Below, in pieces: positions 51,043 through 60,494 of a stretch of 64,000 nucleotides of DNA. Origin of the DNA: UBA1672 sp964587815. Its GTDB lineage: Bacteria; Pseudomonadota; Alphaproteobacteria; Micavibrionales; Micavibrionaceae. A program made the position numbers and the translations under genes. How positions within the stretch are numbered: the first letter of the stretch is position 1; each line of letters opens with the position of its first letter. Location of the stretch: NCBI GenBank assembly GCA_964587815.1, contig CAZPMH010000012.1, positions 1 through 64,000 on the forward strand. Direction: 5' to 3'. The notes under the pieces are model-generated. The model saw only the letters and a program-made list of their open reading frames with translations. It was not told where the DNA came from and ran no database searches.

Positions 51043-51225
51043 ATGTTTACTAAAGTTCTAGCATGGAAAGAAGCTTACCTTAAGGACGAAGACGGCGCGA
51101 CAGCGATCGAATACGGTCTGATTGCCGCAGGTATCGCAGTTGCGATTGCCGTTGTTGTTGGCCTTTTGGGTGACGAACTTACAGGTGCGCTGACAGATGT
51201 TCAAACAGCTGTAGCAGACCGCTAA
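51043..51225 (+). CDS. flp: Flp/Fap pilin, major Tad pilus subunit
   Basis: A 60-residue type IVb prepilin. A charged leader ends in DEDG, then ATAIEYGLIAAGIAVAIAV gives the cleavage glycine and the Glu/Tyr pair at +5/+6 that define Flp pilins. It has the best ribosome-binding site of the region, AAGGAGATATATT before ATG, and is enclosed by strong terminators on both sides. That layout fits high, independent expression of the major pilin. An AT-rich leader of about 200 bases (50840-51042) without coding content precedes it. Confidence 0.95.
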   Translation: MFTKVLAWKEAYLKDEDGATAIEYGLIAAGIAVAIAVVVGLLGDELTGALTDVQTAVADR

Positions 51226-51254
51226 TTTTAAACTTCTTCAAGTTTATCATTGTG

Positions 51255-51288
51255 AAAAGCCCGCCATTTATCTCCGGCGGGCTTTTTC
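51255..51288 (+). terminator. Intrinsic terminator after flp
   Basis: AAAAGCCCGCC at 51255-51265 pairs perfectly with GGCGGGCTTTT at 51276-51286, followed by more T residues; 11-base stem and 10-base loop. The strongest terminator in the window. Confidence 0.92.
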
Positions 51289-51365
51289 TTTTTTTGCACA
51301 ATAAGTTTTGCGCAGAATTGCCGTAACTTTCGATTTATCCACATATATCCTGTAGGGTTGGTTTT

Positions 51366-51917
51366 ATGATTTTTCTAATCGTTTTTCTGATTTGCATTTT
51401 TACCGCTTTGGCATTCATGGGGATGGCTGCCGTATCAGATGTTCGGCGTATGCTTATTCCGAACAGTTACAGTCTTTATATAATCCTAAGTTTTATAGCG
51501 TGTTACGCGATTTTGTTTTTGGGCAGCGTTCATGAGAATGTGTTTGAACCGATCCTCTCGCATATTATTTCTGCGGGGCTGGCCTTTGTTCTAACCTTTA
51601 TTTTGTTTGCATTGAAGGTGCTCGGAGCAGGGGATTCCAAATTGGCCACAGCTTGCGCGCTCTGGATGGGTGCGGTACATTTGATTACGTTTTTATTCTT
51701 TATGACTCTTTGTGGTGCGGCGTTAAGTTTGTTCGCCCTTTATGTAAAGAAGAAGAAACCATTCCAAAACCCGAAAGAGGGGAGTTGGATTTCACAGGTC
51801 CAGGCAGGCAAAGAAAAAGTGCCATACGGCGTTGCCATTGCTTTCGGAACCCTTGTGGCCTTTGCGTATGCTGAGTATTTTTCCGCTGATGTTTTGTCTT
51901 CGTTTTTGGCAAAATAA
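51366..51917 (+). CDS. cpaA: Prepilin peptidase CpaA/TadV
   Basis: CpaA is an aspartic membrane protease that removes the leader of Flp and TadE/F prepilins. The two catalytic aspartates are visible: Asp25 in SDVRRMLIPN and Asp90 in LGAGDSKL. The length of 183 residues, with about five or six membrane segments, fits the short A24 form without a methyltransferase domain. It is the first gene after the flp terminator and may have its own promoter. Confidence 0.93.
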   Translation: MIFLIVFLICIFTALAFMGMAAVSDVRRMLIPNSYSLYIILSFIACYAILFLGSVHENVFEPILSHIISAGLAFVLTFILFALKVLGAGDSKLATACALWMGAVHLITFLFFMTLCGAALSLFALYVKKKKPFQNPKEGSWISQVQAGKEKVPYGVAIAFGTLVAFAYAEYFSADVLSSFLAK

Positions 51918-52050
51918 TCAGAAGGATAAGGTTCATAAATTTTTAACGGATTTTCCGTAATATTGGCATGTAGGCGCGTTCTTTCCATTAGCACTTCTGC
52001 TTACGTCAATTGAATTTTTTATCAACCAAATCCGAAGTCTGAGTTTTATC

Positions 52051-53037
52051 ATGAATCATATTAATCCTGATACGGGGTCAAAGAAGATGAACAAGAACAT
52101 CCTTATTGTTTTAGGGGGCGCAATATTAGCCGCGGTGCTTGTCGCTTTTCTGGTACAAATGACATTGGGCGGTAAGAGCGGCGGCGAAAGCGGCGGTGAT
52201 ACTGTTGAGGTTTTGGTTGCGGCAAAAACATTGCGCAAAGGCGATGATATTGATGAAGGCGATTTGCGCTGGTCTGATTGGCCGGAAGATACGTTGTTTA
52301 AGGGCGCGATTTTAAGAAAAGACGGTGAGAGCGCGGATGAAGCGCTAGAGGGGCGTGTTGAACGTGCCTTCTCAGAAGGGGAGCCGTTGAAACGTTCCGA
52401 TCTTATTCCTGAAGAAGGTAACTTTGTCGCCGCACGATTGAAGCAGGGGGAGCGTGCTGTCTCTGTTAAATTGGATGCGGAGGATATGGTCGCCGGATTT
52501 TTAGGGCCGGGCAGTTTTGTTGACGTGATTTTGACCTATACGGAACGTGTCGATTTTGGAAGCAATAACCGCAATGATTTTAGCCCGCAGGCCGTTAAAT
52601 TACGGGAAATGGTTGAGTTGAATGTCGATAAATTAGCCACCGAAACGATCCTGGAAAATATCCGTGTTCTTGCACTTGACCAAAGTGCCGATCGCAACCG
52701 TGATGATAAGGTAAAAGTCGGTAAAACCGTGACTTTGGCTGTTCCGATCCGTGATGCGGAGAAGCTTGCGATGGCGTCTGAATTGGGGCGTATTACGCTC
52801 GCGATGAGAGGGGTTGGAGATGAAGAAATCGTTGGTAATGACAAGGTGTTGTCAGATGCACGTCTGACGTCTCTTGATGATGAGATTCATAGAGAGGCTT
52901 TGCGTATCAAAAATGTATTGCCGCCGAGCGCGGATGATCACGATTCAGATGTTTCTTCATCTTCTTTCTCGTATTCGCCACCGGCAAAAGTACGCATTTA
53001 TAGTGGCGCTTCGGTCCAGACATTGGATGTTGATTAA
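52051..53037 (+). CDS. cpaB: Flp pilus assembly protein CpaB/RcpC
   Basis: CpaB is a periplasmic or outer-membrane-associated protein of the Tad machine, probably binding peptidoglycan through its SAF-like domain. A membrane segment (NILIVLGGAILAAVLVAFLV) near the start is followed by the SAF-like region VEVLVAAKTLRKGDDIDEGDL, then RAVSVKLDAEDMVAGFLGPGSFVDV of the RcpC family. Length is 328 residues from the ATG at 52051; the ATG at 52087 is an alternative nearer the family start. Neither has a clear ribosome-binding site. Confidence 0.9.
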   Translation: MNHINPDTGSKKMNKNILIVLGGAILAAVLVAFLVQMTLGGKSGGESGGDTVEVLVAAKTLRKGDDIDEGDLRWSDWPEDTLFKGAILRKDGESADEALEGRVERAFSEGEPLKRSDLIPEEGNFVAARLKQGERAVSVKLDAEDMVAGFLGPGSFVDVILTYTERVDFGSNNRNDFSPQAVKLREMVELNVDKLATETILENIRVLALDQSADRNRDDKVKVGKTVTLAVPIRDAEKLAMASELGRITLAMRGVGDEEIVGNDKVLSDARLTSLDDEIHREALRIKNVLPPSADDHDSDVSSSSFSYSPPAKVRIYSGASVQTLDVD

Positions 53038-53111
53038 CTTACTTTTAAAAATCGTGCCCAATATTGGGTGCATCGCACTGATTACAAGATTAAAAAACGA
53101 AAGACTGAACC

Positions 53112-54602
53112 ATGACAGGTTTTACTAATAATATGAAATCACCTTTTTTCTTTGGCGTTCTGGCTGCAGCGATCATGATATCCATCGGGCTTTCGAGTGC
53201 GATTGCCGCGAAAGGGGATTTAAGATCGGTTCACAAAAGTAAAAAAGAGCAGGCGCCCTTACGCCTGACACTTGGTAAGGCAGATATTATTACATTGCCG
53301 GATGGCGTATCTGACGTTTTGGTCGCTGATCCGAATATTGTTGATGTTCAGGCCGTGAAAACGAACAAATTATATGCTGTCGGTTTGAATATCGGAGATA
53401 CAAACCTGATTGTGTTGGATGCAGGCGGCAATGTTTTAAGCCGCCTTGATATTCATGTTGCCTATGATTTGCAGGCAATTCAATCTTTGATCGAGAGCTT
53501 GTTTCCGAATGAACATGTTAAAGTCGGTGCTATCCATTCACAAGTGATGCTGACGGGGCAGGTCTCAAACCCTGAGGTTGCGTCTAAAATTACGGATCTT
53601 GTCGGGCATTATGTAAGTGAAGTGCAAGAAGTTGATAACAAGACCGTTGATGAATTGATTTCAAATCTTTTAGAAGTGCGCGGTGAGCAACAGGTGATGT
53701 TGCAGGTTAAAATTGTTGAGGCAGAGCGCAGTACTATTAAAGAGTTGGGGGTTGAATTTAATGCGAATGACCCGAATGAATTGGCAACGTCGACAATTTT
53801 CGGTCAGCTTCCTCTAAACAGCACGCTGGGTAATGATGTTGATGCGCTCCGTGTGGGAGCAGGGGCCGGTTTGGCTTTGACGCAGGAGCCGATCGGTTCG
53901 GCGCGTGCGTTCTTTGATACGGGCCTTGATGGTATTGGTATTCTGGGCTTAAAGCTGGATGCGCTTGAGCAGGAAAACCTGATCAATATCTTGGCTGAGC
54001 CGAACTTAACAGCTGTGTCGGGGCAACAGGCAGGCTTTTTGGCGGGCGGTGAGTTTCCCGTTCCGACAGGTCGTGACCAGTTTGGTAATATCACAATTGA
54101 ATTCCGCGAGTTTGGTGTTTCTTTGAACTTTAAGCCGATCGTTTTATCTGATGATCGCATTAGCTTGCAGATGAATACGGAAGTATCTTCTCTCGATGAA
54201 GCAAACTCGGTGACACTGGCTGATATTGTTGTGCCCGGTTTGGATATTCGTCGCGCAGAAACAACAATTGAAATCCCGAGTGGCGGCAGCTTGATGATTG
54301 CGGGTCTGCTTCAATCCTCAACCGCAGAAGGCTTAGCGGGGCTGCCGGGCGTACGCAATACGCCTGTTATTGGTGACCTTTTGTCATCAGATAGTTTCCA
54401 GCGTGCAGAGACCGAGTTGGTTGTTATTGTAACAGGTTATTTGGTTGAGCCGTTCGCGAATAAAGATAATGCGGATTATGTGCCGGAGCAGAAGAAGAGT
54501 GAGCTTTCCAAGATATTTGCCGCTAATATTCGCCGATCCTATTCGTTGGATGACGATAAAATTTTCGCTAATCTCGCCACGTATGGTTACATCGTAGATT
54601 AA
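53112..54602 (+). CDS. cpaC: Pilus secretin CpaC/RcpA
   Basis: CpaC forms the outer-membrane secretin pore through which the Flp pilus passes. A signal sequence ends SSAIAAKG, followed by the pilus N-terminal domain (LTLGKADIITLPDGVSDVLV), a BON-like stretch and the secretin core with VMLQVKIVEAERSTIKELG, EPNLTAVSGQQAGFLAGGEFPVP and the final PVIGDLLSSDSFQRAETELV. Length is 496 residues. The isolated protein encoded at 61957-62547 shares its N-terminal domain type. Confidence 0.94.
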   Translation: MTGFTNNMKSPFFFGVLAAAIMISIGLSSAIAAKGDLRSVHKSKKEQAPLRLTLGKADIITLPDGVSDVLVADPNIVDVQAVKTNKLYAVGLNIGDTNLIVLDAGGNVLSRLDIHVAYDLQAIQSLIESLFPNEHVKVGAIHSQVMLTGQVSNPEVASKITDLVGHYVSEVQEVDNKTVDELISNLLEVRGEQQVMLQVKIVEAERSTIKELGVEFNANDPNELATSTIFGQLPLNSTLGNDVDALRVGAGAGLALTQEPIGSARAFFDTGLDGIGILGLKLDALEQENLINILAEPNLTAVSGQQAGFLAGGEFPVPTGRDQFGNITIEFREFGVSLNFKPIVLSDDRISLQMNTEVSSLDEANSVTLADIVVPGLDIRRAETTIEIPSGGSLMIAGLLQSSTAEGLAGLPGVRNTPVIGDLLSSDSFQRAETELVVIVTGYLVEPFANKDNADYVPEQKKSELSKIFAANIRRSYSLDDDKIFANLATYGYIVD

Positions 54603-54656
54603 TGCGGTGACGGTGGTTTTTTGAGACGTGTAACACAGAATAAAGAAAGAAAATCA

Positions 54657-55331
54657 ATGTTTTATAATAAGTTTGTTTTCAGTAAGCCTATTTTGACGCT
54701 GGCTTTGGCGGGTACGGTTTTGCTTGGTGGTTGTTCGTCTTATTCTCTTTATGAGGAGAGCAATGTGAACGAAAGCAATATGGAAGTTTTAGAGAAAAGC
54801 TTTGATCAGGCCGTGTTGACCAGTGACGTTGATACAAATTTCTTGTCGGCGTTGGCGAACCATCACGATCGTTTTGGTGGTAGTACGATGAATATTACCG
54901 TCACGTACGATCCGAAATCTTATCGTAATACCGCGATGAATGCGACGAATGCAATGGTCGATAGTGTGGCAACGCTGCGTAAGTTCGGCGTGAGCGATAT
55001 TGAATCGAGTATCCTGCCCATTCATGCCCAAGGGGATGATTCTAAATTTATGATTTCATATTCAACATTGAGTGCTAAAGCCCCCGGTGGGTGTGATCGC
55101 CTGATGCAGGGGATGGAAGATACTCAGGACGATTATCGTGCAGATTACAAGCTTGGCTGTACAATTGACACAATGATTGCGAAACAAATTTCGCGTCCGG
55201 GCGATTTGATGGGCACTGTTACCTCTGATCTCAGCACTGATGGTCGTGAGGCGGCAAATATTGTTGCTGTTAAACGCACAGGTGCACCGAATGAGCCGTT
55301 GCAAGGGGAGCAAGCTTCTGGCGATAACTAA
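54657..55331 (+). CDS. cpaD: Pilus assembly lipoprotein CpaD
   Basis: The ATG at 54657 gives a lipoprotein signal with lipobox LLGGC (Cys26). The body of about 200 residues shows the CpaD family pattern: FLSALANHHDRFGGSTMNITVTYDP, then CDRLMQGMEDTQDDYRADYKLGCTIDTMIAKQISRPGDL. The two cysteines in the latter region are typically conserved. CpaD is needed for secretin and pilus assembly at the outer membrane. The upstream in-frame start at 54621 would bury the lipobox. Confidence 0.9.
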   Translation: MFYNKFVFSKPILTLALAGTVLLGGCSSYSLYEESNVNESNMEVLEKSFDQAVLTSDVDTNFLSALANHHDRFGGSTMNITVTYDPKSYRNTAMNATNAMVDSVATLRKFGVSDIESSILPIHAQGDDSKFMISYSTLSAKAPGGCDRLMQGMEDTQDDYRADYKLGCTIDTMIAKQISRPGDLMGTVTSDLSTDGREAANIVAVKRTGAPNEPLQGEQASGDN

Positions 55332-55504
55332 TTTGGGCGTGTCGCACCGCATATTTGTACGATTTCTGTTTTTTCTATCCCGTATTAGGACAATTTTAAT
55401 TCCTGACTGGTATCGTGAGCGAAGTAGTCAATGACTCCGCGTTTCGCGGGCCATTTCAGGCAATCACAGATGAAGCAGATGAGACATAATAACAGGATAG
55501 CGGC

Positions 55505-56752
55505 ATGAGCGAGGCAGAGAAGAAATCGATGGATATTCTTCTTCCGACAGCGCGTCTTGCTGTTTTCTCGGAAGATAAAGATACATTATTATCAACGGCA
55601 GAATTACAAAAAGACTGGCGTTATGCGCGGGTTAAAATAAAGGCTGAAGCCGGTGGCGTTGAACAAGCGATTGAGACGTACAGAGAGACAGAATCACCTG
55701 ATCTTTTGATTATCCAAACAGATGTTATTAATGACGCTTTCACTGACAAGCTGGCTGAGCTTTCAGGATTTTGCGAAGAGGGAACGGCTGCGATTATTAT
55801 CGGGCCGGTGAACGACGTTTATCTTTATCGCCAAATGATTGAGATGGGGGTGAGTGATTATCTTGTTCGCCCAATCGCGCCAGACGTGTTTTCAAATGTT
55901 ATTGCAAAAGCCTTGGTTGACCGTCTTGGCGTATCGGGTAGCCGTTTGGTTGCTTTTATCGGTGCAAAGGGCGGGGTGGGGACATCTATGCTTACGCAAA
56001 TCGGCGCTTTGATTGCATCGTCATCTTTGGGGCAAAAAACCTTGCTTATGGATGCAGGAGGCGGTTGGTCGCCTTTTAGTGTTGGGCTAGGCTTTGATCC
56101 GTCTGCGACCTTGCTTGATGTGGCACGTGCGATTGAGGGTAGCAATGACGATGCCTTAAAGCGCGTTTTCCATGATTATGATGAGAATTTAAAAATCTTG
56201 GCCTCGGGCGCAGATGCGATGCTCGATATTTCAGTCAGCGGTGCGCAATATGAAATGATGTTAGATCACTTAATGGTGACATCACCTTTGGTCTTTGTTG
56301 ATTTGTCCAGCTCAACGGCGTCGATTCGTAAAGCTGTCATCGCGCGGGCACATCATACGTTTATTGTTACCGCGCCGACCGTTACGTCGTTGCGTTTTTG
56401 CCGTTCTATGATTAAAGAAATTTCTGATGTTCGCGGGGGGGAGACGGATGCGCTTTCCCTTATTGTGAATAAGGTCGGAATGGCCAAGGGCGGGGAGATA
56501 GACAAGCTTTCGGATATCTCTGAGGCTTTGGAATATGAAGCTGATATGACGATTGATTTCTTGCCGCATTTATTTGTGAAGAATGAAAGCGACACGAAGG
56601 ATATCGTTGAAGACAAGGACGCTGTGGGAGCTGTAACGGCGCTCAAGACTCTATTGGCCAGAGTTTTGTCCGTTAAGTTGACCGATTCGGCCGATAAAAA
56701 TCAGAAAAATGCCGGTCTTATTGGCGGTTTGTTAAGTAAAATGGGGTCATAA
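55505..56752 (+). CDS. cpaE: Pilus localisation ATPase-like protein CpaE/TadZ
   Basis: CpaE/TadZ directs the Tad machine to its cell position. An N-terminal receiver-like domain (residues about 15-138) is followed by a MinD-type P-loop domain. The deviant Walker A reads GAKGGVGTS at 153-161, without the lysine of the GKT sequence, as in other CpaE/TadZ proteins. LLMDAGGGWSPFS and FVDLSSST are the switch-like strands. Length is 415 residues. AGGA precedes the ATG. Confidence 0.92.
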   Translation: MSEAEKKSMDILLPTARLAVFSEDKDTLLSTAELQKDWRYARVKIKAEAGGVEQAIETYRETESPDLLIIQTDVINDAFTDKLAELSGFCEEGTAAIIIGPVNDVYLYRQMIEMGVSDYLVRPIAPDVFSNVIAKALVDRLGVSGSRLVAFIGAKGGVGTSMLTQIGALIASSSLGQKTLLMDAGGGWSPFSVGLGFDPSATLLDVARAIEGSNDDALKRVFHDYDENLKILASGADAMLDISVSGAQYEMMLDHLMVTSPLVFVDLSSSTASIRKAVIARAHHTFIVTAPTVTSLRFCRSMIKEISDVRGGETDALSLIVNKVGMAKGGEIDKLSDISEALEYEADMTIDFLPHLFVKNESDTKDIVEDKDAVGAVTALKTLLARVLSVKLTDSADKNQKNAGLIGGLLSKMGS

Positions 56753-56828
56753 TCCATACAGGGTGCAATGCTCTTTCTTTTTCATGTGTGGTTGCACGTT
56801 TTAAATTTTAGGTAAAGGTTCGAAACAG

Positions 56829-58511
56829 ATGTTTGGTAAAAAGCAAGCAGGAACATCGAAGAAGTCTTCTAAGCCATCGGTTGAAGAATCGAAGGAAAAG
56901 AAAGACATTCCTGAGAAGGCCGAACCGGTAGAGGTTGCTTCTGAGGATAAAGCGCCTGCCGCGCCTCTTAAGCCGGTGTCTGAATCTGTTGATAATGATT
57001 CTGAAGAGACTAGTGATCCAGCGCAGATGCTAGGGGATTTAAATGCAGCGCTTTCGGATGATAAGGCGCTTGATCTCAATGATTCTCTTCCGGTGGAAGA
57101 AAAAGAGGCGCCTGTTGCGCTCGATTTTCCCGCTGAGGAAGATGCTGCGCCGAAGGTGGCAACGAAAAAGATGGATGATGATCCTAAGCTTATCAGCGAG
57201 GAGGAAGGCGATGAGGAGAGTGCGGAAGATTCTGTAACGTCTTTGCGTTTGCAACGCTGTCGTAACCGTATCTGGCTCGACCTGCGTGACGGTATTGATT
57301 TGAAGGCCTTGGCGCGTATGGACGGTAAGGCCGCGCGCGAAGAAGTAAACTCCGCTGTTGAAGAGATTGCGCGGTTTAGAAATCTGGATCTTACGCCTGT
57401 TGAATTGCAGCAGATCGGTAAAGAATGTGCTGATGATATGCTCGGCTTTGGCCCGTTGGAAGAGCTTTTAGAGCGTGATGACATTGCTGATATTATGATT
57501 AACGGGCCTGATATTACTTATATTGAGGTTGCGGGTAAGATTGAACGCACAAAAATCGCGTTTCGTGATAACCAGCATTTGACAACGATTTGTCAGCGAA
57601 TTGTGGGGGCGATCGGCCGTCGGGTTGACGAATCAAGCCCGATTTGTGATGCGCGTTTGGCCGATGGTAGCCGTGTTAACGTTATTATTCCGCCGCTGGC
57701 TGTTGATGGCGCGTGTATGACGATTCGTAAGTTTAAAAAAGATAAGCTGACATTAGAGAATTTGTTGGAATTCGGCTCCATGTCACCGTCTTGTGCAAAG
57801 TTGATTATGGCGATCGGGCGGTGTCGGGTGAATGTTCTTGTCTCCGGCGGTACGGGGTCTGGTAAAACGACCATGTTGAACTGTTTGACGCGCTATATTG
57901 AGGCGGGTGAGCGGATTATTACCTGTGAAGATGCCTGTGAATTGCAGTTGCAGCAGCCGCATGTTGTACGTCTTGAGACACGGCCCCCTAACTTGGAAGG
58001 GGTTGGTGAGATTACGATGCGTGATCTGGTGAAGAACTGTCTGCGTATGCGCCCTGAACGCATTATCGTTGGTGAGGTGCGTGGACCCGAGGCGTTTGAT
58101 TTGTTGCAGGCGATGAACACAGGGCACGATGGTTCCATGGGAACGGTGCACGCGAACAACCCGCGAGAGGCGATTTCCCGTATGGAGAATATGATTGCGA
58201 TGGGTGGTATGAATTTGCCGACCGTTGCCGTGCGTGAGCAGATTGCCTCGGCGGTTCAGGTGATTATTCAGGTGCAACGTCTGCGTGACGGTTCGCGTAA
58301 AACAACGCACATCACCGAAGTGACGGGGATGGAAGGTGATGTTGTGACGATGCAGGATTTATTCAGCCTCGATATTTTGGGCGAGAATGAAGAGGGTAAG
58401 TTGATCACCAAACAGAAGTCGTCAGGGCTTCGTCCGAAATTCTTTGACCTTGCGCGCCAGTATGGTGTGGCCGACATGGTTATGGATGCGATGGAGGAGG
58501 CGTACGGTTGA
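56829..58511 (+). CDS. cpaF: Tad secretion ATPase CpaF/TadA
   Basis: CpaF is the hexameric ATPase that drives Flp pilus assembly. The first 130 residues are an unusual acidic, low-complexity extension rich in Glu, Asp, Lys and Ala. The conserved part has GFGPLEELLERDDIADIMINGPD, Walker A SGGTGSGKTTM near residue 339, the Asp box ITCEDACELQL and Walker B RPERIIVGEVRGPEAFDLLQAMNTGH. Length is 560 residues. It ends two bases before the tadB start. Confidence 0.95.
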   Translation: MFGKKQAGTSKKSSKPSVEESKEKKDIPEKAEPVEVASEDKAPAAPLKPVSESVDNDSEETSDPAQMLGDLNAALSDDKALDLNDSLPVEEKEAPVALDFPAEEDAAPKVATKKMDDDPKLISEEEGDEESAEDSVTSLRLQRCRNRIWLDLRDGIDLKALARMDGKAAREEVNSAVEEIARFRNLDLTPVELQQIGKECADDMLGFGPLEELLERDDIADIMINGPDITYIEVAGKIERTKIAFRDNQHLTTICQRIVGAIGRRVDESSPICDARLADGSRVNVIIPPLAVDGACMTIRKFKKDKLTLENLLEFGSMSPSCAKLIMAIGRCRVNVLVSGGTGSGKTTMLNCLTRYIEAGERIITCEDACELQLQQPHVVRLETRPPNLEGVGEITMRDLVKNCLRMRPERIIVGEVRGPEAFDLLQAMNTGHDGSMGTVHANNPREAISRMENMIAMGGMNLPTVAVREQIASAVQVIIQVQRLRDGSRKTTHITEVTGMEGDVVTMQDLFSLDILGENEEGKLITKQKSSGLRPKFFDLARQYGVADMVMDAMEEAYG

Positions 58512-58512
58512 T

Positions 58513-59481
58513 ATGACGGTTATTCAAATTGCATTAATATCCATTATTGTCTTTTTGTTTGTCGGCATCGTGATGTTCATCATGCTGAATGCCAACGAGA
58601 ATCAGAAGCAACGTAATATAGATTTGATTCGCGGTAGCTCAGGCGAGGGGCGTGGTGATGAGAAGGATTTGCAGAATAAAAGACGGGCGGAATTGGCTAA
58701 AAAGCTAAAAGCAGAAAACAAGAAAGATGATGTTAGTAAGGTTTCTATCGAGATGCGTCTAGCGCAGGCGGGAAGTAATATGAAGCCCCTGCAGTTTTGG
58801 CTATTATCGGCTTTTTGTGGCTTGGTCTTTGCCGGGTTAGGTAAGCTTCTTGGTATGTCTACTATTATTACGATCTTATTCACGATCACGGGCATTTTGG
58901 GTGTGCCGCGCTTTTTATTAAGGCAGGCAATCAAGCGCAGGCAGAAGAAGTTCCTCGAAGGCTTTGCGGATGCGCTGGATGCTGTTGTGCGCCTCCTTAA
59001 GGCTGGCATGCCCGTTTCTGAGGCGATCTCTATGATCAGTCGAGAATTTGACGGGCCTGTAGGTGAGGAGATGTCGATTATCTATGACAAGCAGAAGATT
59101 GGTGTGCCGTTGCATGAAGCAGCGCAAGAGGGCTGTCGTCGTATGCCGTTGCCGGAAATGCAGATGTTTGCGGCGGGTATGGCTATTCAGGCACAGACGG
59201 GTTCCAGCCTGTCAGAGGTACTTATGAACTTATCAGCAGTGATTCGGTCAAGATTTAGACTAAAACGTAAGATTATGGCGTTGTCGTCAGAGGCGATTGC
59301 ATCGGCGTCGATTATTGCATCCTTGCCGCCATTGGTTGCGACAGGTCTTTATTTCGCTAACCCAGGGTATTTGGATCCGCTTTTTACCACTGGTTTGGGT
59401 AAAAATATGCTGATGGGGGCGGTTTTTTGGATGTTTTGTGGCGTTATGATTATGCGACAGATGATTAACTTTAAAATATAA
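58513..59481 (+). CDS. tadB: Tad pilus inner-membrane protein TadB
   Basis: TadB is a GspF-like inner-membrane platform protein. I chose the ATG at 58513, giving 322 residues; the frame extends further upstream inside cpaF. It has an N-terminal membrane helix, a charged linker, two middle helices (about residues 95-135) and a GspF cytoplasmic domain with FADALDAVVRLLKAGMPVSEAI, then a C-terminal pair of helices. The start lies one base after the cpaF stop, so coupling is likely. Confidence 0.92.
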   Translation: MTVIQIALISIIVFLFVGIVMFIMLNANENQKQRNIDLIRGSSGEGRGDEKDLQNKRRAELAKKLKAENKKDDVSKVSIEMRLAQAGSNMKPLQFWLLSAFCGLVFAGLGKLLGMSTIITILFTITGILGVPRFLLRQAIKRRQKKFLEGFADALDAVVRLLKAGMPVSEAISMISREFDGPVGEEMSIIYDKQKIGVPLHEAAQEGCRRMPLPEMQMFAAGMAIQAQTGSSLSEVLMNLSAVIRSRFRLKRKIMALSSEAIASASIIASLPPLVATGLYFANPGYLDPLFTTGLGKNMLMGAVFWMFCGVMIMRQMINFKI

Positions 59482-59538
59482 AAAGCGTTTAAAAATAATG
59501 TTTTATATTAACTATGTAAAAAATATGGGGGCGTACAA

Positions 59539-60489
59539 ATGAGTGATGAAATGATAATCACAATATTTGCAGCATTGGCGGCAGGTGTTTCGGTGATCGC
59601 CTTTGCGTTTCCGTTTTTGCAAAAATCTGATCAGAAGGATGCTTATAAGGCGATTATTGAAAAGCGTCGTAAGGATCTGTTTCAAGCCAGCCGCGAAGGC
59701 AACGTTGTTAAATCGAGTGACGTGTCCGCGCGCGATAATATGGCGATGTTTTACCGTTTTAATAAAATGGCCGGCTCCATGGGTGAGAAGGCGCGTGATA
59801 AAATGTTGCAGGCAGGTATTCGTAACCCGAAGGCGCATATAAAGTTTATGCTGATGCGCGTTGTTTTGCCTTTCGTCTACGCAATTTTGTGTACGGTTTA
59901 CTTTCTGCTTTTACCCGAAGAATCTGAAATGTCAGATGCGATGAAGTTGCTGATTCTGTTTGGTGGTGTGCTGTTCTTCTTTAAGCTGCCCGATATTTTG
60001 ATTAAGAACATCATTCAAAAACGTCAGGAAGAATTTGGTTTGGCGTTTCCTGATTCACTCGACATGATGTTGATTTGTGTTCAGGGCGGTATTGGTTTGG
60101 AACAAACAGTTGACCGTGTGGCCAGTGAAGTTTCTGAACAATCGGAAGTTTTGGCCGAGGAGCTTGGGCTTCTTAGTGCCGAGATGGCGATGTTGAATGA
60201 TCGTAAACAAGCGTTGCAAGATTTCGCGCGCCGTGTTGGCAGTGGAGCGGGGAAGAGTTTTGCAACCGCGCTTATTCAGGCCGAACAGTATGGTACGTCT
60301 GTTTCGCAAGCGCTGCGGGTTATGTCGGATGAATTGCGTGACATGCGTATGGCAGAGGCTGAGCGTAAGGCCGCGTCCTTGCCGCCGAAATTGACCGTTC
60401 CGATGATTTTGTTCTTCCTGCCTGCGCTGTTTATCATCATTCTTGGCCCTGCCGGTATTGAAGTCAGCACGATGCGCGGCGGCGGTTAA
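59539..60489 (+). CDS. tadC: Tad pilus inner-membrane protein TadC
   Basis: TadC is the second GspF-type platform protein and acts with TadB. A single N-terminal helix, two middle helices (about residues 108-150) and the T2SSF domain with FGLAFPDSLDMMLICVQGGIGLEQTVDRVA are visible, followed by FATALIQAEQYGTSVSQALRVM and a final membrane helix ending in a short Gly-rich tail. Length is 316 residues. It follows tadB by 57 bases with an AT-rich gap. Confidence 0.92.
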   Translation: MSDEMIITIFAALAAGVSVIAFAFPFLQKSDQKDAYKAIIEKRRKDLFQASREGNVVKSSDVSARDNMAMFYRFNKMAGSMGEKARDKMLQAGIRNPKAHIKFMLMRVVLPFVYAILCTVYFLLLPEESEMSDAMKLLILFGGVLFFFKLPDILIKNIIQKRQEEFGLAFPDSLDMMLICVQGGIGLEQTVDRVASEVSEQSEVLAEELGLLSAEMAMLNDRKQALQDFARRVGSGAGKSFATALIQAEQYGTSVSQALRVMSDELRDMRMAEAERKAASLPPKLTVPMILFFLPALFIIILGPAGIEVSTMRGGG

Positions 60490-60494
60490 ACCCC

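Noticed and set aside
55431..55508. 25-codon frame whose TGA overlaps the cpaE ATG
   Set aside because: The overlap could mean a coupled leader peptide, but the frame is very short, has a poor ribosome-binding site and no recognisable content.
56763..56797. Inverted repeat GTGCAA/TTGCAC between cpaE and cpaF
   Set aside because: A 6-base stem with a loop of over 20 bases and only a modest T tract is too weak to call a terminator.
56801..57484. Long Ser-rich reading frame on the - strand, 227 codons
   Set aside because: It lies antisense to the acidic start of cpaF; the Ser bias is what the complement of Glu/Asp/Ala-rich codons would give, and no ribosome-binding site or family match is seen.
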